The notes beneath the pieces are model-generated. The model did no database searches and was not told the origin of the DNA. It saw only the letters and a program-made list of their open reading frames with translations. Positions 24,052-34,133 of a stretch of DNA of 64,000 nucleotides are shown here, piece by piece; the stretch's first letter is position 1, and every line of letters starts with the position of its first letter. The stretch is from Bacteroidota bacterium (GTDB lineage: Bacteria; Bacteroidota; Bacteroidia; Chitinophagales; Saprospiraceae), in the NCBI GenBank assembly GCA_016124585.1, contig WGNL01000018.1, positions 306,047-370,046 of the forward strand, read 5' to 3'. The translations under genes and the position numbers were made by a program.

Positions 24052-26403
24052 ATGTGTAAGCCCCTGTACTTGCCAAAGATTTTATTCAACCTAACCCTGT
24101 TTCTCCTACTGGGCGTTGTTGCTTTTGGTCAAAAAACGGGGGACAAACCTGCCTACATTCCACCCCCGCTTAAGTTGGAATTCGTGCCGGAAGGTGGTTT
24201 TTTCACCGATTCAGCCGAAGTACAGTTGTTGGCTCCAGGTGCTGTCATTTACTACACTACTGACGGTTCCCGACCTACCACCAATTCCCAGCGCTTCACC
24301 GCCCCCATTTCCATCAAAAAAACAACCGTGATTCGGGCTTTCGCTATTTTAAAAGGTGAAAAAAGCCAGGTCGCCTCCAACACCTATTTCATCAACGAAC
24401 CAGAAACCACGCTGCCCGTCATTTCACTTTCCATTTCCTCCTCAACGCTGTTCGACCCAGAGCGTGGGCTTTTCGTAAAAGGTTCCAATGCCACCGATTC
24501 GCTGTGGATGCTGCCAGGTGCCAATTTCTGGAGCAGGCGGGAGGTGACCGCCAATTTTGAGTTCTTCGAAGCGGATGGAAAACTGAAGCTGCACGACCAA
24601 ATCGGGCTGCGGCTTTTCGGAGGAATGAGCCGCCTTTTTCCCCAAAAATCGCTGGCACTCGTGGCCCGAAGCCGCTACGGCGACAACCGTTTCCGCTATC
24701 CATTTTTTGGTAAAAACGGCTTGAAGAAATTTAAATACCTCGTGCTGCGCAATAGCGGGAGCGACTTTGGAAAGACCCATTTTCGGGATGCGCTGATGAC
24801 CCACCTCGTGCGGCACTGTGACCTCGATATGCAGGACTACCGCCCTGCCCATGTTTATATCAACGGAAAATATTGGGGCATCTACAACATGCGGGAGAAG
24901 GTCAACCGCTACTTTATCGCCAGCCATTTCAACGTGGAGGCCGACAGCATCGACCTCATCGAACATAAGCTGACGAAGCGCAGCGGCTCCACGAAGCACT
25001 ACCAGCACCTCATCCGGTTTTTGGAAAAAAACAGCCTTGCCAACGATGCGAATTTTGCCTATGTCGCTTCGCAAATGGAGGTGAACAACTTCCTTGACTA
25101 CCAAGTTGCTCAGATTTTTTTCGACAACCAGGACGCAGGTGGCAACATCAAATACTGGCGGCCACAGACTCCAAATGGCCGCTGGCGCTGGATTCTCTAC
25201 GATACTGACTGGGGCTTTGGCCTGAACGACCCCAAGGCCTACCGCAACAATAGCCTCTCCTTTCACACCGACCCCAATGGCCCTGATTGGCCGAACCCAC
25301 CTTGGAGCACCTTGATTTTGCGCAAGCTGCTAGAAAACAAGACGTTTCAAGAGCAGTTCATCAACCGCTTCGCAGATAGGCTAAACGACTGCTTCGATAC
25401 CGAGGAGGTGCTCGCGGACATTGAAGAATTTTATGGAAAGTTAAAGCCTGAAATGCACCGCCACCTCGACCGCTGGCGTTTGAAGGAAAGCACTTGGCAG
25501 GCTGAGGTGCAAACGCTTCGCAATTTTGCAAAAGAGCGTCCAGCCTACATGCGCCGCTTTTTGATGGAAAAATTCAATACCGGTGAACTCCGCAATCTGT
25601 CTTTGAACATTGGCAGTGGCGGTAAGGTGTACATCAACGAGACGATTGATTTTCGTGACACCTTCACGGGGCAGTATTTTGAAAAAATCCCCATCCGACT
25701 GCGAGCTGTGCCCGATCTTGGCTACCGTTTTGTTGGATGGGAGGGCAGGCAAGTCAACTCAGTTTCTCCAATCCTTTTTCTTTCGTTGAGCGATGCTAGG
25801 GAATGGCATTTGCGGGCGGTTTTTGAGAAATACCATCACCCGCTCATGAACAAAATCGTCATCAATGAGATTAGCTGCAACAACAAGCAGACGGGCGATT
25901 GGGTGGAGCTTTACAACTCCTCATCGCAAAGCCTCAATCTCAAAGACTGGAAATTGAGTGACCGTAAAAACGTTTTCAATTTTCCCACCTACACCATCCC
26001 GCCAAAGGGTTACGTGGTTATTTGCGAAGATTCCATCAAGTTCTTAAGTAAATACCCCAAGGCACAGGCCGTTATCGGAGGGCTGAGTTTTGGACTGAAT
26101 AAACGGCAGGAAACCGTGCAGCTTTTCTCTGACGACGACTCTGCTGTGGACAGTGTAGGGTACGACCTGCCACCTGTTGATTCGTTTTTTACCCTCAACC
26201 TACTGTTACCTTCTCTTGACAATGGTGACCCCAACAATTGGGAACTCACGCCAGGCGAGGGCTCACCCGGCAGCGCCAATGCTTATTTTGTGACCAGCCG
26301 AATTGATGACAAACGCTCACTATTTATGCAGCTAGGTGCTGTATTGGGGATACTGGTAGTGGCTGTGCTGGCGCTTTTTTTGCGCCGAAAAACGCAGTTC
26401 TGA
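24052..26403 (+). CDS. CotH-kinase-like protein with chitobiase and lamin-tail domains
   Basis: 783 aa with a signal peptide. Domains in order: a chitobiase/hexosaminidase C-terminal-like domain (about 40-125, with YYTTDGSRPTTNSQRF), a CotH atypical kinase domain (about 150-510, with RNSGSDFGKTHFRDALM, NGKYWGIYNMREK and RWILYDTDWGFGL), an InlB-like beta-repeat (about 515-590, PDLGYRFVGWEG) and a lamin-tail domain (about 600-740, VINEISCNNKQTGDWVELYN). It ends in a single membrane helix (GILVVAVLALFLRRK) instead of a T9SS tail. CotH enzymes phosphorylate proteins; activity here is inferred from the preserved motifs. Confidence 0.85.
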   Translation: MCKPLYLPKILFNLTLFLLLGVVAFGQKTGDKPAYIPPPLKLEFVPEGGFFTDSAEVQLLAPGAVIYYTTDGSRPTTNSQRFTAPISIKKTTVIRAFAILKGEKSQVASNTYFINEPETTLPVISLSISSSTLFDPERGLFVKGSNATDSLWMLPGANFWSRREVTANFEFFEADGKLKLHDQIGLRLFGGMSRLFPQKSLALVARSRYGDNRFRYPFFGKNGLKKFKYLVLRNSGSDFGKTHFRDALMTHLVRHCDLDMQDYRPAHVYINGKYWGIYNMREKVNRYFIASHFNVEADSIDLIEHKLTKRSGSTKHYQHLIRFLEKNSLANDANFAYVASQMEVNNFLDYQVAQIFFDNQDAGGNIKYWRPQTPNGRWRWILYDTDWGFGLNDPKAYRNNSLSFHTDPNGPDWPNPPWSTLILRKLLENKTFQEQFINRFADRLNDCFDTEEVLADIEEFYGKLKPEMHRHLDRWRLKESTWQAEVQTLRNFAKERPAYMRRFLMEKFNTGELRNLSLNIGSGGKVYINETIDFRDTFTGQYFEKIPIRLRAVPDLGYRFVGWEGRQVNSVSPILFLSLSDAREWHLRAVFEKYHHPLMNKIVINEISCNNKQTGDWVELYNSSSQSLNLKDWKLSDRKNVFNFPTYTIPPKGYVVICEDSIKFLSKYPKAQAVIGGLSFGLNKRQETVQLFSDDDSAVDSVGYDLPPVDSFFTLNLLLPSLDNGDPNNWELTPGEGSPGSANAYFVTSRIDDKRSLFMQLGAVLGILVVAVLALFLRRKTQF

Positions 26404-26448
26404 TTAAGGCATTACACTTGAAAAATGGCAAATTCTGGCTAAAATTCA

Positions 26449-28689
26449 TCACCATTTTCCATCCAAGGCCAGTACTTTTACTTCCAACCGCTGATTGACT
26501 AGGTGCTCTTCCATGCTGCAAGTGACCCCGTTCCTGCAATGATTGATTGGCATTGTTTCCCCGCAACCCTTTGCAACGATGCGTTCCTTCGAAATGCCTT
26601 CTCTGAGTAGATAATCGAGGACCATGCTTGCTCTGTTTTCTGAGATGTGAAGGTTGTCTTCGTCCACTCCTAAGGTTTCAGTGTGCGAGCTTATTTCGAT
26701 TTGAAGGGATGGATAAATCTTTAGCTGAGAAATCAGCTTGTCGAGTGCGCCAGTGATACGAGGTGTGAGTTGCCAAACTCCTGGGTCGTAAATCGCACCA
26801 TCCAATCGGAAATGCTCCCCGATTACAAGGTTCCCTTCCTCTAGTTTTCTTGAAAAATCGAGGAACGAGCCTAGTTGGTTCAAATCTGCAACAGGTGCCG
26901 GATTGGGGATGGTATGCTGAACGATTGGGATTTCAACCTGAATGGGCACGGAGGTTGTTTGCGTTTCAGCAGTTGCCGCCGTTTCCAAATTATCATCCTT
27001 CGGTAAAACAGGTTCTTCAGCGTGCGGAGTCATTGCCAGCTCAGTGTCAGCAGCATCAGCATCCTTTTCTGGCATCTCTGCGACTGTTTCTACTATTGTT
27101 TCGATATTTTTTGACTCCGGCAAAGCGGAGGTTTCCACTGGCTGCGATGGCTCCTCTTCTTCTAATTCGGGCGTTTCGATAATTGCAACTGCTTCTGGCT
27201 CAACTTCCGTTTTAGGTACCACCTGTTCCTCAATGTCTTGTGTAATTGGGAGCGGTGTTTCAACTACTTCTTCCACCACCTCAATCGGTGCCAGTTCGGC
27301 CTGGACTTCCGGTTGGACTACTGTAGCAGTTGGCGTTTGAGCCGTCACCTCAGTCACGGTTTGTGGACTTTCGACCAATACCTTAAAAACATAAATATCA
27401 TCGTCGCCGCCGCTGCGGGAACTAGTGAACAAGCCGCTTTTCAGGTCGGGTGCTACGCAAATCGAAATATCGTCTAAAGGGCTGTTGATGGGCTTGCCGA
27501 GGTTGGTGGCTGGCTGCCATGCGCCATTTTCGTCTTTGTAAGTCACAAAAATGTCGAAGCCGCCAAAACCGGGATGGCCTTTCGAACAGAAATACAGCTT
27601 GCCATCAGCACCGACAAATGGGAAGCCCTCGTTAGCAGTGGTATTCACAGCTGGGCCAAGGTTTTCTGGTTTGCCCCACTCACCATCTTTTCGCTCTGAT
27701 ACCCACAAATCGGTACCACCAAAACCGCCTGCCCGATTGGTAGCAAAGAAAAGTAACTTGCCATCTGGCGAAACAGCTGGGTGCATGAAATTGAAGTTGG
27801 AGGAACAAAATGGCAGTTTTTCAACGTCCTTCCATCGGTTTTCACCGGCCGATTTTGCGGAGAAAAGCTGTAAGCTGTAGGTGTTTTGCTTGTTTAACTC
27901 ATTATCATTTCTGGTAAAAAACACTTCTGTTTCATCGGCTGTGAGGGATGCATTGCCAGTATTTTTGTTGACTTCACTAAGTTTCGAAGAAAATTGACCC
28001 GGCTCAGCGAAGCTGCCATCAGATTTTAATGGTGAAAAATAAAGGTTGAGATAGTCACGACCGGTCCAGCCCGATTTTTCTTTTAACAATTTGATGCCTT
28101 TTTGGGGGCGGTCAGAGGAGAAAATCAGGCCATTTTTGACCAAGATTGGAGCATTGTCATCTGCGTCGGTATTGAACTCAAACTCTTGAATATCAAGGTT
28201 TTGGAAATACGGTTCAATAAGTGGGGCATAGTCACAGGCACGGAGCATCAAGGTGGCTTTTTCGTCATTCGGCTCCAGTTTTTGGTAATCGCTGAACCAT
28301 TTTTTCGCTTCAGCGTATTTGCCGTTGCTCATCAGTGCCTCGCCGTAGTAATAATATGTGTCCGCTTTAGCGCTTTCGTCCTTTACTACTTCGGCGTACA
28401 ACTCCTCGGCCTTGTCCATTTTGTTATTCATTCGGTAGCAATAGGCAAGCTTTGTTTTTAGCAAAGTAGAATTGCGCCCACTAGTTTTTCCTTCGCTCTC
28501 CAAGTCCACCAAGGCTTGTTGATATAGTTCGGCTGCTGCAGCAAACTGGTTGTTCTTGTATAAGTCGTTGGCCTTGTTCACGGTTTTGGACTGTGCCAAC
28601 AGTGAAGCCGGAGTGGCCAATGCTACGATTGCGAAGAAAACGAGTGCTATTTTGCGAAGCGTAAATATGCTGAAGTGTAGAAATCTCAT
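26449..28689 (-). CDS. OmpA-family protein with TPR and PD40 domains
   Basis: 746 aa from the ATG at 28689 with a signal peptide. TPR units lie at about 40-150, followed by PD40 beta-propeller repeats (about 180-430, with ILVKNGLIFSSDRP, PAVSPDGKLLFFATNRAGG and VGADGKLYFCSKGHPGFGG). Next is a long Pro/Glu/Val/Thr-rich linker (about 450-590) and the OmpA C-terminal peptidoglycan-binding domain (EISSHTETLGVDEDNLHIS, then SENRASMVLDYLLREGI). The domain order matches Bacteroidota outer-membrane proteins linked to T9SS (PorE-like), but the linker is unusual. Likely links outer membrane and cell wall. Confidence 0.88.
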   Translation of the reverse strand: MRFLHFSIFTLRKIALVFFAIVALATPASLLAQSKTVNKANDLYKNNQFAAAAELYQQALVDLESEGKTSGRNSTLLKTKLAYCYRMNNKMDKAEELYAEVVKDESAKADTYYYYGEALMSNGKYAEAKKWFSDYQKLEPNDEKATLMLRACDYAPLIEPYFQNLDIQEFEFNTDADDNAPILVKNGLIFSSDRPQKGIKLLKEKSGWTGRDYLNLYFSPLKSDGSFAEPGQFSSKLSEVNKNTGNASLTADETEVFFTRNDNELNKQNTYSLQLFSAKSAGENRWKDVEKLPFCSSNFNFMHPAVSPDGKLLFFATNRAGGFGGTDLWVSERKDGEWGKPENLGPAVNTTANEGFPFVGADGKLYFCSKGHPGFGGFDIFVTYKDENGAWQPATNLGKPINSPLDDISICVAPDLKSGLFTSSRSGGDDDIYVFKVLVESPQTVTEVTAQTPTATVVQPEVQAELAPIEVVEEVVETPLPITQDIEEQVVPKTEVEPEAVAIIETPELEEEEPSQPVETSALPESKNIETIVETVAEMPEKDADAADTELAMTPHAEEPVLPKDDNLETAATAETQTTSVPIQVEIPIVQHTIPNPAPVADLNQLGSFLDFSRKLEEGNLVIGEHFRLDGAIYDPGVWQLTPRITGALDKLISQLKIYPSLQIEISSHTETLGVDEDNLHISENRASMVLDYLLREGISKERIVAKGCGETMPINHCRNGVTCSMEEHLVNQRLEVKVLALDGKW

Positions 28690-28810
28690 GCTTTTTGATT
28701 TAAACGGATTTGGGTCGGCTGCCAGATAATTTGACAAACATGCTAATTGTTCAAAAAGTGTGCGAGATGGGATTTTTTCGGAAAAAGCTACAGCAGGGAT
28801 GGACTATTTC

Positions 28811-29311
28811 TCATGATTTCGTCAATAAATCGAGCTTTTTAAGCAAGTCTGGCATTCTGAAAATTCCCGCCATTTGGCCGACAAGTTCAGCTGCAAGCGA
28901 TAAATCAATACCTATTGAGGTTACATAGATTGGTTTTTGGCTTTTCCCTCGTAATATCTCCTTTTTTCTTTCAAAAATGGTGGCAAAATTAGTTTTTGCA
29001 ACTCCAATCACAGGTATTTTTCCATCCAATGAATGGTTAAGATGCCCGCCTAGCCCCAGCTTCCCATAGTCATCTAAATAAACATAGCCGTCAATTATCA
29101 ACATATCACTGGGGCTAAGCGTCATTTTCCCCAAAAGACTGAGAATACAGGGAAGTTCCCGCTTATAAAATTCGCCGCTGATGTATTCAGATTGGATTTC
29201 TAGGGATTCTTGTTGGAGGAAATTGTAGTCGGTACTCGTCCACTCCTCAAAACCAATGCAGACGGTTTTGGCATTGAGCCCTTCGTAAAATGTATCGAAT
29301 GCGTAAATCAT
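28811..29311 (-). CDS. Endonuclease V-like protein, short form
   Basis: 166 aa. The sequence around YISGEFYKRELP and IDGYVYLDDYGKLGLGGHLN aligns by eye with the second and third catalytic motifs of endonuclease V (Glu and Asp). The first Asp could be the D of AFDTF. It is shorter than E. coli Nfi (about 220 aa) and divergent. Endonuclease V acts on deoxyinosine in DNA or inosine in RNA. It lies 2 bases after the GH3 fusion gene in the same direction as that gene's reading, although their functions are unrelated. Confidence 0.65.
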   Translation of the reverse strand: MIYAFDTFYEGLNAKTVCIGFEEWTSTDYNFLQQESLEIQSEYISGEFYKRELPCILSLLGKMTLSPSDMLIIDGYVYLDDYGKLGLGGHLNHSLDGKIPVIGVAKTNFATIFERKKEILRGKSQKPIYVTSIGIDLSLAAELVGQMAGIFRMPDLLKKLDLLTKS

Positions 29312-29313
29312 AA

Positions 29314-32268
29314 TTAATCCGCCCGGTCAATAATTGCCTCGTACACCGCATCCTGCACCTTCACCCGCGTGTTTAGCTTCGCCAATTTGTTGTTCTTCAT
29401 CGAGGGAAATGTACGATTGGAAAGGAAAACGTAAATCAATTCCTGCTCCGGATCTACCCACACCGCTGTGCCCGTAAAGCCCAAGTGCCCGAAAGTCCCC
29501 TCACTCGCCAGCGTCGAAAGATTGTTCTCGTAATGTGTATTTTTCTGGAACATATCGAAGCCAATGCCCCGACGGGTACAGCCTTCGCAGCGGGTCGTGT
29601 AGTAGTTAATGGTTTCCGGGTGCAGGTACTGCATGCCGCCGTAGCTGCCCTTGTTCAACAGCATTTGCATGAGCACGGCCAAATCCTCGGCATCGCTGAA
29701 AAGCCCGGCATGGCCCGTAGCTTGGTTGAGCATGGCAGCGCCCATGTCGTGGACGTATCCTTGGATGCGGCGGTCCCGGAAGTAGTCGTCGTTTTCTGTG
29801 GGTGGGATCCGCTCCAATTTGAAGCGTTCGTAAGGCCGATAGCCCATCGTCGGCAGGCCGAGTGGGTCATAAAAATTTTGCTTCGCAAACTCCTCCACAG
29901 GCTGCCCGCTGAGCCGATTCACGATTTCACCAGCGATGTAGAAGCCGAGGTCGCTGTACTTGTACTCCTTCGTCGGCTCCAGCGGGCTGTCCATGATCTG
30001 CTGCCAAATCTGCTTTTCGTAGCCCGTTTTCAGCCAAAGGTCTTTGGCCACGGGCAGCGAGTAGGCATCACTTTTTTTGTTTTGGTAAAAACTGGGTGAA
30101 GGCTTGGCTGCCGGGGTAATGGTTTTTTCGTAAAATTTAATCCACGGCGTCAGGCGGCCACGGTGCGTCATCATGTCCACAAGCGGGATGCCTTTTTTGT
30201 TCGTGCTGGTGAACTCCTGCAAGTATTTCTCAACAGGGTCTTTTGGGTCGAATTTGCCCTGCTCCTGCAAGCGCATCAGCGAAATGGTGCTGGCCGCCAC
30301 CTTCGTGATGCTCGCCAAATCCCAAATATCGTCCGGCTCGGTGGCGCGGGCGTTTTTGTCGTAGGTGTGGTAGCCGTAGGATTTTTTCCAAACGATTTTT
30401 CCCCGACGGGCAACAAGCACCACCCCGCCCGGCGTAGCCCCATCGGCAATAGCTTCGGCCATGAGGGCGTCCATTTTCTCCAGTTTGCTGCTGCTCATCC
30501 CGACCTCCTCCGGTACGCCATAGCCCATTCGCTGCACGGCTTCCGTCGTGATGCCAGCTCCAGCGGGAAGAGCAGAAGAGGCCGTCACAGGCATTTTTCC
30601 CCGCAGGGGAAACACCCCAAAAAGCGCTTGCGCCGCCAAGTCCTGCACCTCGTCATCGTCTTCGTAGCAGACGAGCAGGTTCTGCACATTTTCAAAAAAC
30701 TTGGCTGCATACGGGTTGCCAAACATGACCACGACCACCCGGGTTTGCTTTCGCAATGCCTCGATAAAACCCTTTGTGCTTTGCGTCAATCCATAGCCTT
30801 TCGAAGCAAACTGGCTCATATCGTGCAGACTGACGATGACGGCGTCCTTGTTTTTTAGCTTCGAAACGAGCGAGTTGGAAACGTCCTTGCCGGAGGTAAG
30901 CGTCTCAATTTTTCCGAAGGAAGAAAGCCGTTTTTGAAAAGCGTTTCCACTGGATGCACCAATGGCGAGCGAGGCGATTTCACCTGATTTTAATGGAATA
31001 AAATCGTTCTCATTTTTTGCCAAAGTGAGCGCATTCGCAATCAAATCCCGCTTCACGGCCAACGCTTCGTTGTCGTTCACATCAGCCCGTACTCCTTCGA
31101 GCGGCACGGGTTTGAACTGCTCGATGTCCATTCGGTGCTTCCACAGCAGGATTTTTTTCACACTGGCTTCGATGCTGGCAGCCGAGATTTTGCCATCGGC
31201 GATCCACTGCTTCACCGTGCGGAACGAGGCCTCCACGTCGCTAGGGAGCAGCAGCACGTCGTTGCCAGCAGCCAATGCCCTTGCCTCCACTTCGCCTTTC
31301 CCAAAATTGTCGGTGACGGCGTGCATTTCAAGTCCATCCGTGAGAATTAAGCCCTTGTAATTCAATTGGTTGCGAAGCAAGCCCGTCACGATTTTTGGGG
31401 AAAGCGAGGAAGGGAGCTTGGGCGTATTGTCCAGCGACGGAATGTTCAAATGGGCGACCATGATGCTGCCCACGCCCTGCTGGATGAGGACTTTGAAGGG
31501 GAAAAGTTCGATGCTGTCCAGCCGGGCGAAGCTGTGGTTGATGACAGGCAGGTCGTAGTGGCTGTCGGTGCCCGTATCGCCGTGGCCGGGGAAATGTTTG
31601 GCGCAAGCCAGAACACCGTTATCCTGCATGCCGAGCATGTATTGGTAGGACTTTGCGGCCACGTTGTAGGGGTTTTCACCGAAACTTCGAAAGCCGATGA
31701 CGGGGTTGGCGGCGTTGTTGTTTACGTCGGCCACAGGTGCAAAATTGACGTTGACGCCTACTCGTTTGCAGTGCTTCGCAATCTGAGCACCCATTTTATA
31801 AATCAGCGTGTTGTCTTGAATGGCACCGAGCATCATTTGTCGGGGGAAGCTCATGGCCGTGCCCCGCATCCGCATCCCCAGGCCCCACTCGCCGTCCACG
31901 GTGATGAACATGGGTAGTTTAGTGCTGAAGGCTTGATAGCGGTTGGTCAGTTCGACTTGTTTTTCGGGTGTACCCTTTGCTGTTGGATTGAAAAAACAGA
32001 GGCCACCAGGGTGGTATTTTTTCACCAGTTCCTCCACGGTCTGCTCGTAGGCGGCGTCCTTGTCGGTGTGCGCCCTTAGCCAGAAAAGCTGACCGAGGCG
32101 CTCGTCGGGGGTGAGGGCGGCGTAGGTGCTGTCCACCCAGGCATTTTCGGCCAGCATGTCCTTGATGCTGGGCAATAATTTCGCTGGCTGCCGGGTGAAG
32201 GAAGCGGCGGCGGCGACCAAATAAGCCAAGGCGATGAGCAGCAGGGAAAAGGATTTTTTCAAATTCAA
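29314..32268 (-). CDS. GH3 beta-N-acetylhexosaminidase fused to a serine beta-lactamase-like domain
   Basis: 984 aa with an N-terminal hydrophobic export signal. The N-terminal half is a glycoside hydrolase family 3 domain of the NagZ type with the His-containing KHFPGHGDTGTDSH and the nucleophile context LILTDGLEMH. A GH3 C-terminal region follows. The last 380 residues are a beta-lactamase/penicillin-binding-like domain with SITKVAAS (Ser-x-x-Lys), a Tyr motif in YKYSDLGFY and a terminal FGHLGFTGT. Such fusions are known in Bacteroidota and probably act on peptidoglycan in the periplasm. Substrate of the second domain unknown. Confidence 0.9.
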   Translation of the reverse strand: MNLKKSFSLLLIALAYLVAAAASFTRQPAKLLPSIKDMLAENAWVDSTYAALTPDERLGQLFWLRAHTDKDAAYEQTVEELVKKYHPGGLCFFNPTAKGTPEKQVELTNRYQAFSTKLPMFITVDGEWGLGMRMRGTAMSFPRQMMLGAIQDNTLIYKMGAQIAKHCKRVGVNVNFAPVADVNNNAANPVIGFRSFGENPYNVAAKSYQYMLGMQDNGVLACAKHFPGHGDTGTDSHYDLPVINHSFARLDSIELFPFKVLIQQGVGSIMVAHLNIPSLDNTPKLPSSLSPKIVTGLLRNQLNYKGLILTDGLEMHAVTDNFGKGEVEARALAAGNDVLLLPSDVEASFRTVKQWIADGKISAASIEASVKKILLWKHRMDIEQFKPVPLEGVRADVNDNEALAVKRDLIANALTLAKNENDFIPLKSGEIASLAIGASSGNAFQKRLSSFGKIETLTSGKDVSNSLVSKLKNKDAVIVSLHDMSQFASKGYGLTQSTKGFIEALRKQTRVVVVMFGNPYAAKFFENVQNLLVCYEDDDEVQDLAAQALFGVFPLRGKMPVTASSALPAGAGITTEAVQRMGYGVPEEVGMSSSKLEKMDALMAEAIADGATPGGVVLVARRGKIVWKKSYGYHTYDKNARATEPDDIWDLASITKVAASTISLMRLQEQGKFDPKDPVEKYLQEFTSTNKKGIPLVDMMTHRGRLTPWIKFYEKTITPAAKPSPSFYQNKKSDAYSLPVAKDLWLKTGYEKQIWQQIMDSPLEPTKEYKYSDLGFYIAGEIVNRLSGQPVEEFAKQNFYDPLGLPTMGYRPYERFKLERIPPTENDDYFRDRRIQGYVHDMGAAMLNQATGHAGLFSDAEDLAVLMQMLLNKGSYGGMQYLHPETINYYTTRCEGCTRRGIGFDMFQKNTHYENNLSTLASEGTFGHLGFTGTAVWVDPEQELIYVFLSNRTFPSMKNNKLAKLNTRVKVQDAVYEAIIDRAD

Positions 32269-32432
32269 ATTGTTGAGTTTCAGAGGGCTAAGTTAAAATG
32301 ATTTGAGCAAGCAAGGTTTTTTGATACAAAAAGCAACATGAAACCCAATGGTAAAAATGGTAATGCAGCGATTTTTAAAACAAAGCTGTTAAAATACAAA
32401 TCTATATTTCAAACGGCCTAATACTCTCGGTT

Positions 32433-32885
32433 ATGAAATCAAGTTGTTTCATCAGTTCAATGCTACTAATCTCATCGCTTTTGTTTTCACCAATTCAAGC
32501 GGAGTGCGCAATAAGTACAGCAAGTCGTAGTAATCAAACCGTTTTTCAGAACGCAACTGCCAGTGATAGATGGGAGGTGAATCACAGCTATTTGATCAAG
32601 AAGAAACATAAAAAAAATATACAGGACGGCCCTAAAGATGACCCGCTGGCTATTTTAGCTTTAGCTGCTGGGATTGCTTCGGTCGTAGGTATATTGCAGC
32701 TATTAGCCTTTATTACTGCACCTATAGGAATTATTCTTTCTATTGCATCATTAAATAGAATAAAGAAAAACCCAGATAAATGGAAAGGAAGGAATAAAGC
32801 AATTTGGGGCTTAGTGTTGAGCATCTTAGGGTTGGCATTCTCTATCGGTTTTTTTGTATATCTTGTTAACAATATCTTTGATTAA
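32433..32885 (+). CDS. DUF4190-like small membrane protein
   Basis: 150 aa. A hydrophobic signal-like N-terminus, a polar basic section (about 30-70) and two membrane helices near the C-terminus (AILALAAGIASVVGILQLL and AIWGLVLSILGLAFSIGFF) with the basic loop NRIKKNPDKWKGRNKA between them. The spacing and GRNKAIWGLVLSILGL resemble the DUF4190 family. Function unknown. AT-richer than its neighbours. Confidence 0.7.
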   Translation: MKSSCFISSMLLISSLLFSPIQAECAISTASRSNQTVFQNATASDRWEVNHSYLIKKKHKKNIQDGPKDDPLAILALAAGIASVVGILQLLAFITAPIGIILSIASLNRIKKNPDKWKGRNKAIWGLVLSILGLAFSIGFFVYLVNNIFD

Positions 32886-33001
32886 TTAGTGGATATGCCT
32901 ATTTCAGAAAGGGTAAACAACCTTTTAATTGAACCCATTTTGGGGTGTTTACTACCAATTTTCGAGTAGTTATGACCATGTTTGCTCCGCAATAAACAAT
33001 C

Positions 33002-34132
33002 ATGGCCGGACTTTACCTACATATTCCATTTTGCAAACAGGCTTGCCACTACTGTAATTTCCATTTTTCCACTTCTTTGAAGATGAAGGACGAAATGGTA
33101 GCCGCCATTTGCCGGGAATTGTTGCTGCAAAAAAACTACCTCGAAGGCGAGACACTGGAGACCATCTACTTCGGCGGCGGTACACCTTCATTGCTTAGCC
33201 AGCAAGATTTGGATTTGATTTTTGGGGAAATATTCAAACACTATCCCATCTCTGCGCAGCCGCTGGAAGTGACGCTGGAGGCCAATCCTGATGACCTTAC
33301 TGGTTTGAAAATCAATGAATTACGACAAACGCCCGTGAACCGTTTGAGCATCGGTGTACAATCTTTCTCAGAGGAAGATTTGCGTTTCATGAATCGGGCG
33401 CACAATGCATCGGAAGCACTTGGTTGTGTCCAAGATGCCCAATCGGCAGGCTTTGAAAACCTCTCCATTGACCTTATTTATGGCTCCCCGACCACCTCCC
33501 ACGAGCAGTGGGCGGAGAATTTGGAGACCGTTTTTAAATTGAAAATTCCGCATCTCTCCTGCTACTGCTTGACCGTGGAGCCGAAGACCGCCCTTGCCCA
33601 CATGATAAAAAAAGGACAGGCCAAGCCCGTTGATGATGAGCACGGCGCTCGGCAGTTCGAATTTCTGATGGAGAAAACAGCAGTGGCAGGCTACGAGCAT
33701 TATGAAATCAGCAACCTGGCGCTGCCTGGCCATTACTCCCGACACAACACGAGCTATTGGCAGGGCAAAAAATACCTCGGCGTCGGCCCTTCGGCGCATT
33801 CCTTCGATGGTAAGAGCCGACAATGGAATGTGGCGAACAATGCCCAATACATCCGTTCCTTGCAGGCAGGTGAGCTGCTTTTTGAAATAGAAACCCTGAC
33901 GCTCGTCCAACGCTACAACGAATATGTAATGACAGGGCTGCGCACAAAATGGGGCTGTAGTTTGCTGAAAATCAGGGGTTTAGGGTTTGAAGCCGAATTT
34001 TCCGAAGGCGCAAAACAATTCTTGCAAGACGGGACGATGGAGCGGGATGGCGATATTTTCAGATTGACGCAAGCAGGTAGATTCTTGGCGGATGGGATTG
34101 CGGCAGAACTGTTTGCAGAAAGTGAAAATTGA
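33002..34132 (+). CDS. hemW: Radical SAM haem chaperone HemW
   Basis: 376 aa. The 4Fe-4S cluster motif CKQACHYC (Cys11, Cys15, Cys18) is at the very N-terminus, in the context LYLHIPFC. The YFGGGTPS motif and the NRLSIGVQSFSEEDLRFMNR segment are typical of the HemN/HemW group. The missing extra N-terminal domain and third-cysteine spacing favour HemW (haem insertion) over the oxygen-independent coproporphyrinogen oxidase HemN. A tandem-octamer hairpin follows the stop codon. No haem operon here; hemD lies at 37956. Confidence 0.92.
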   Translation: MAGLYLHIPFCKQACHYCNFHFSTSLKMKDEMVAAICRELLLQKNYLEGETLETIYFGGGTPSLLSQQDLDLIFGEIFKHYPISAQPLEVTLEANPDDLTGLKINELRQTPVNRLSIGVQSFSEEDLRFMNRAHNASEALGCVQDAQSAGFENLSIDLIYGSPTTSHEQWAENLETVFKLKIPHLSCYCLTVEPKTALAHMIKKGQAKPVDDEHGARQFEFLMEKTAVAGYEHYEISNLALPGHYSRHNTSYWQGKKYLGVGPSAHSFDGKSRQWNVANNAQYIRSLQAGELLFEIETLTLVQRYNEYVMTGLRTKWGCSLLKIRGLGFEAEFSEGAKQFLQDGTMERDGDIFRLTQAGRFLADGIAAELFAESEN

Positions 34133-34133
34133 T

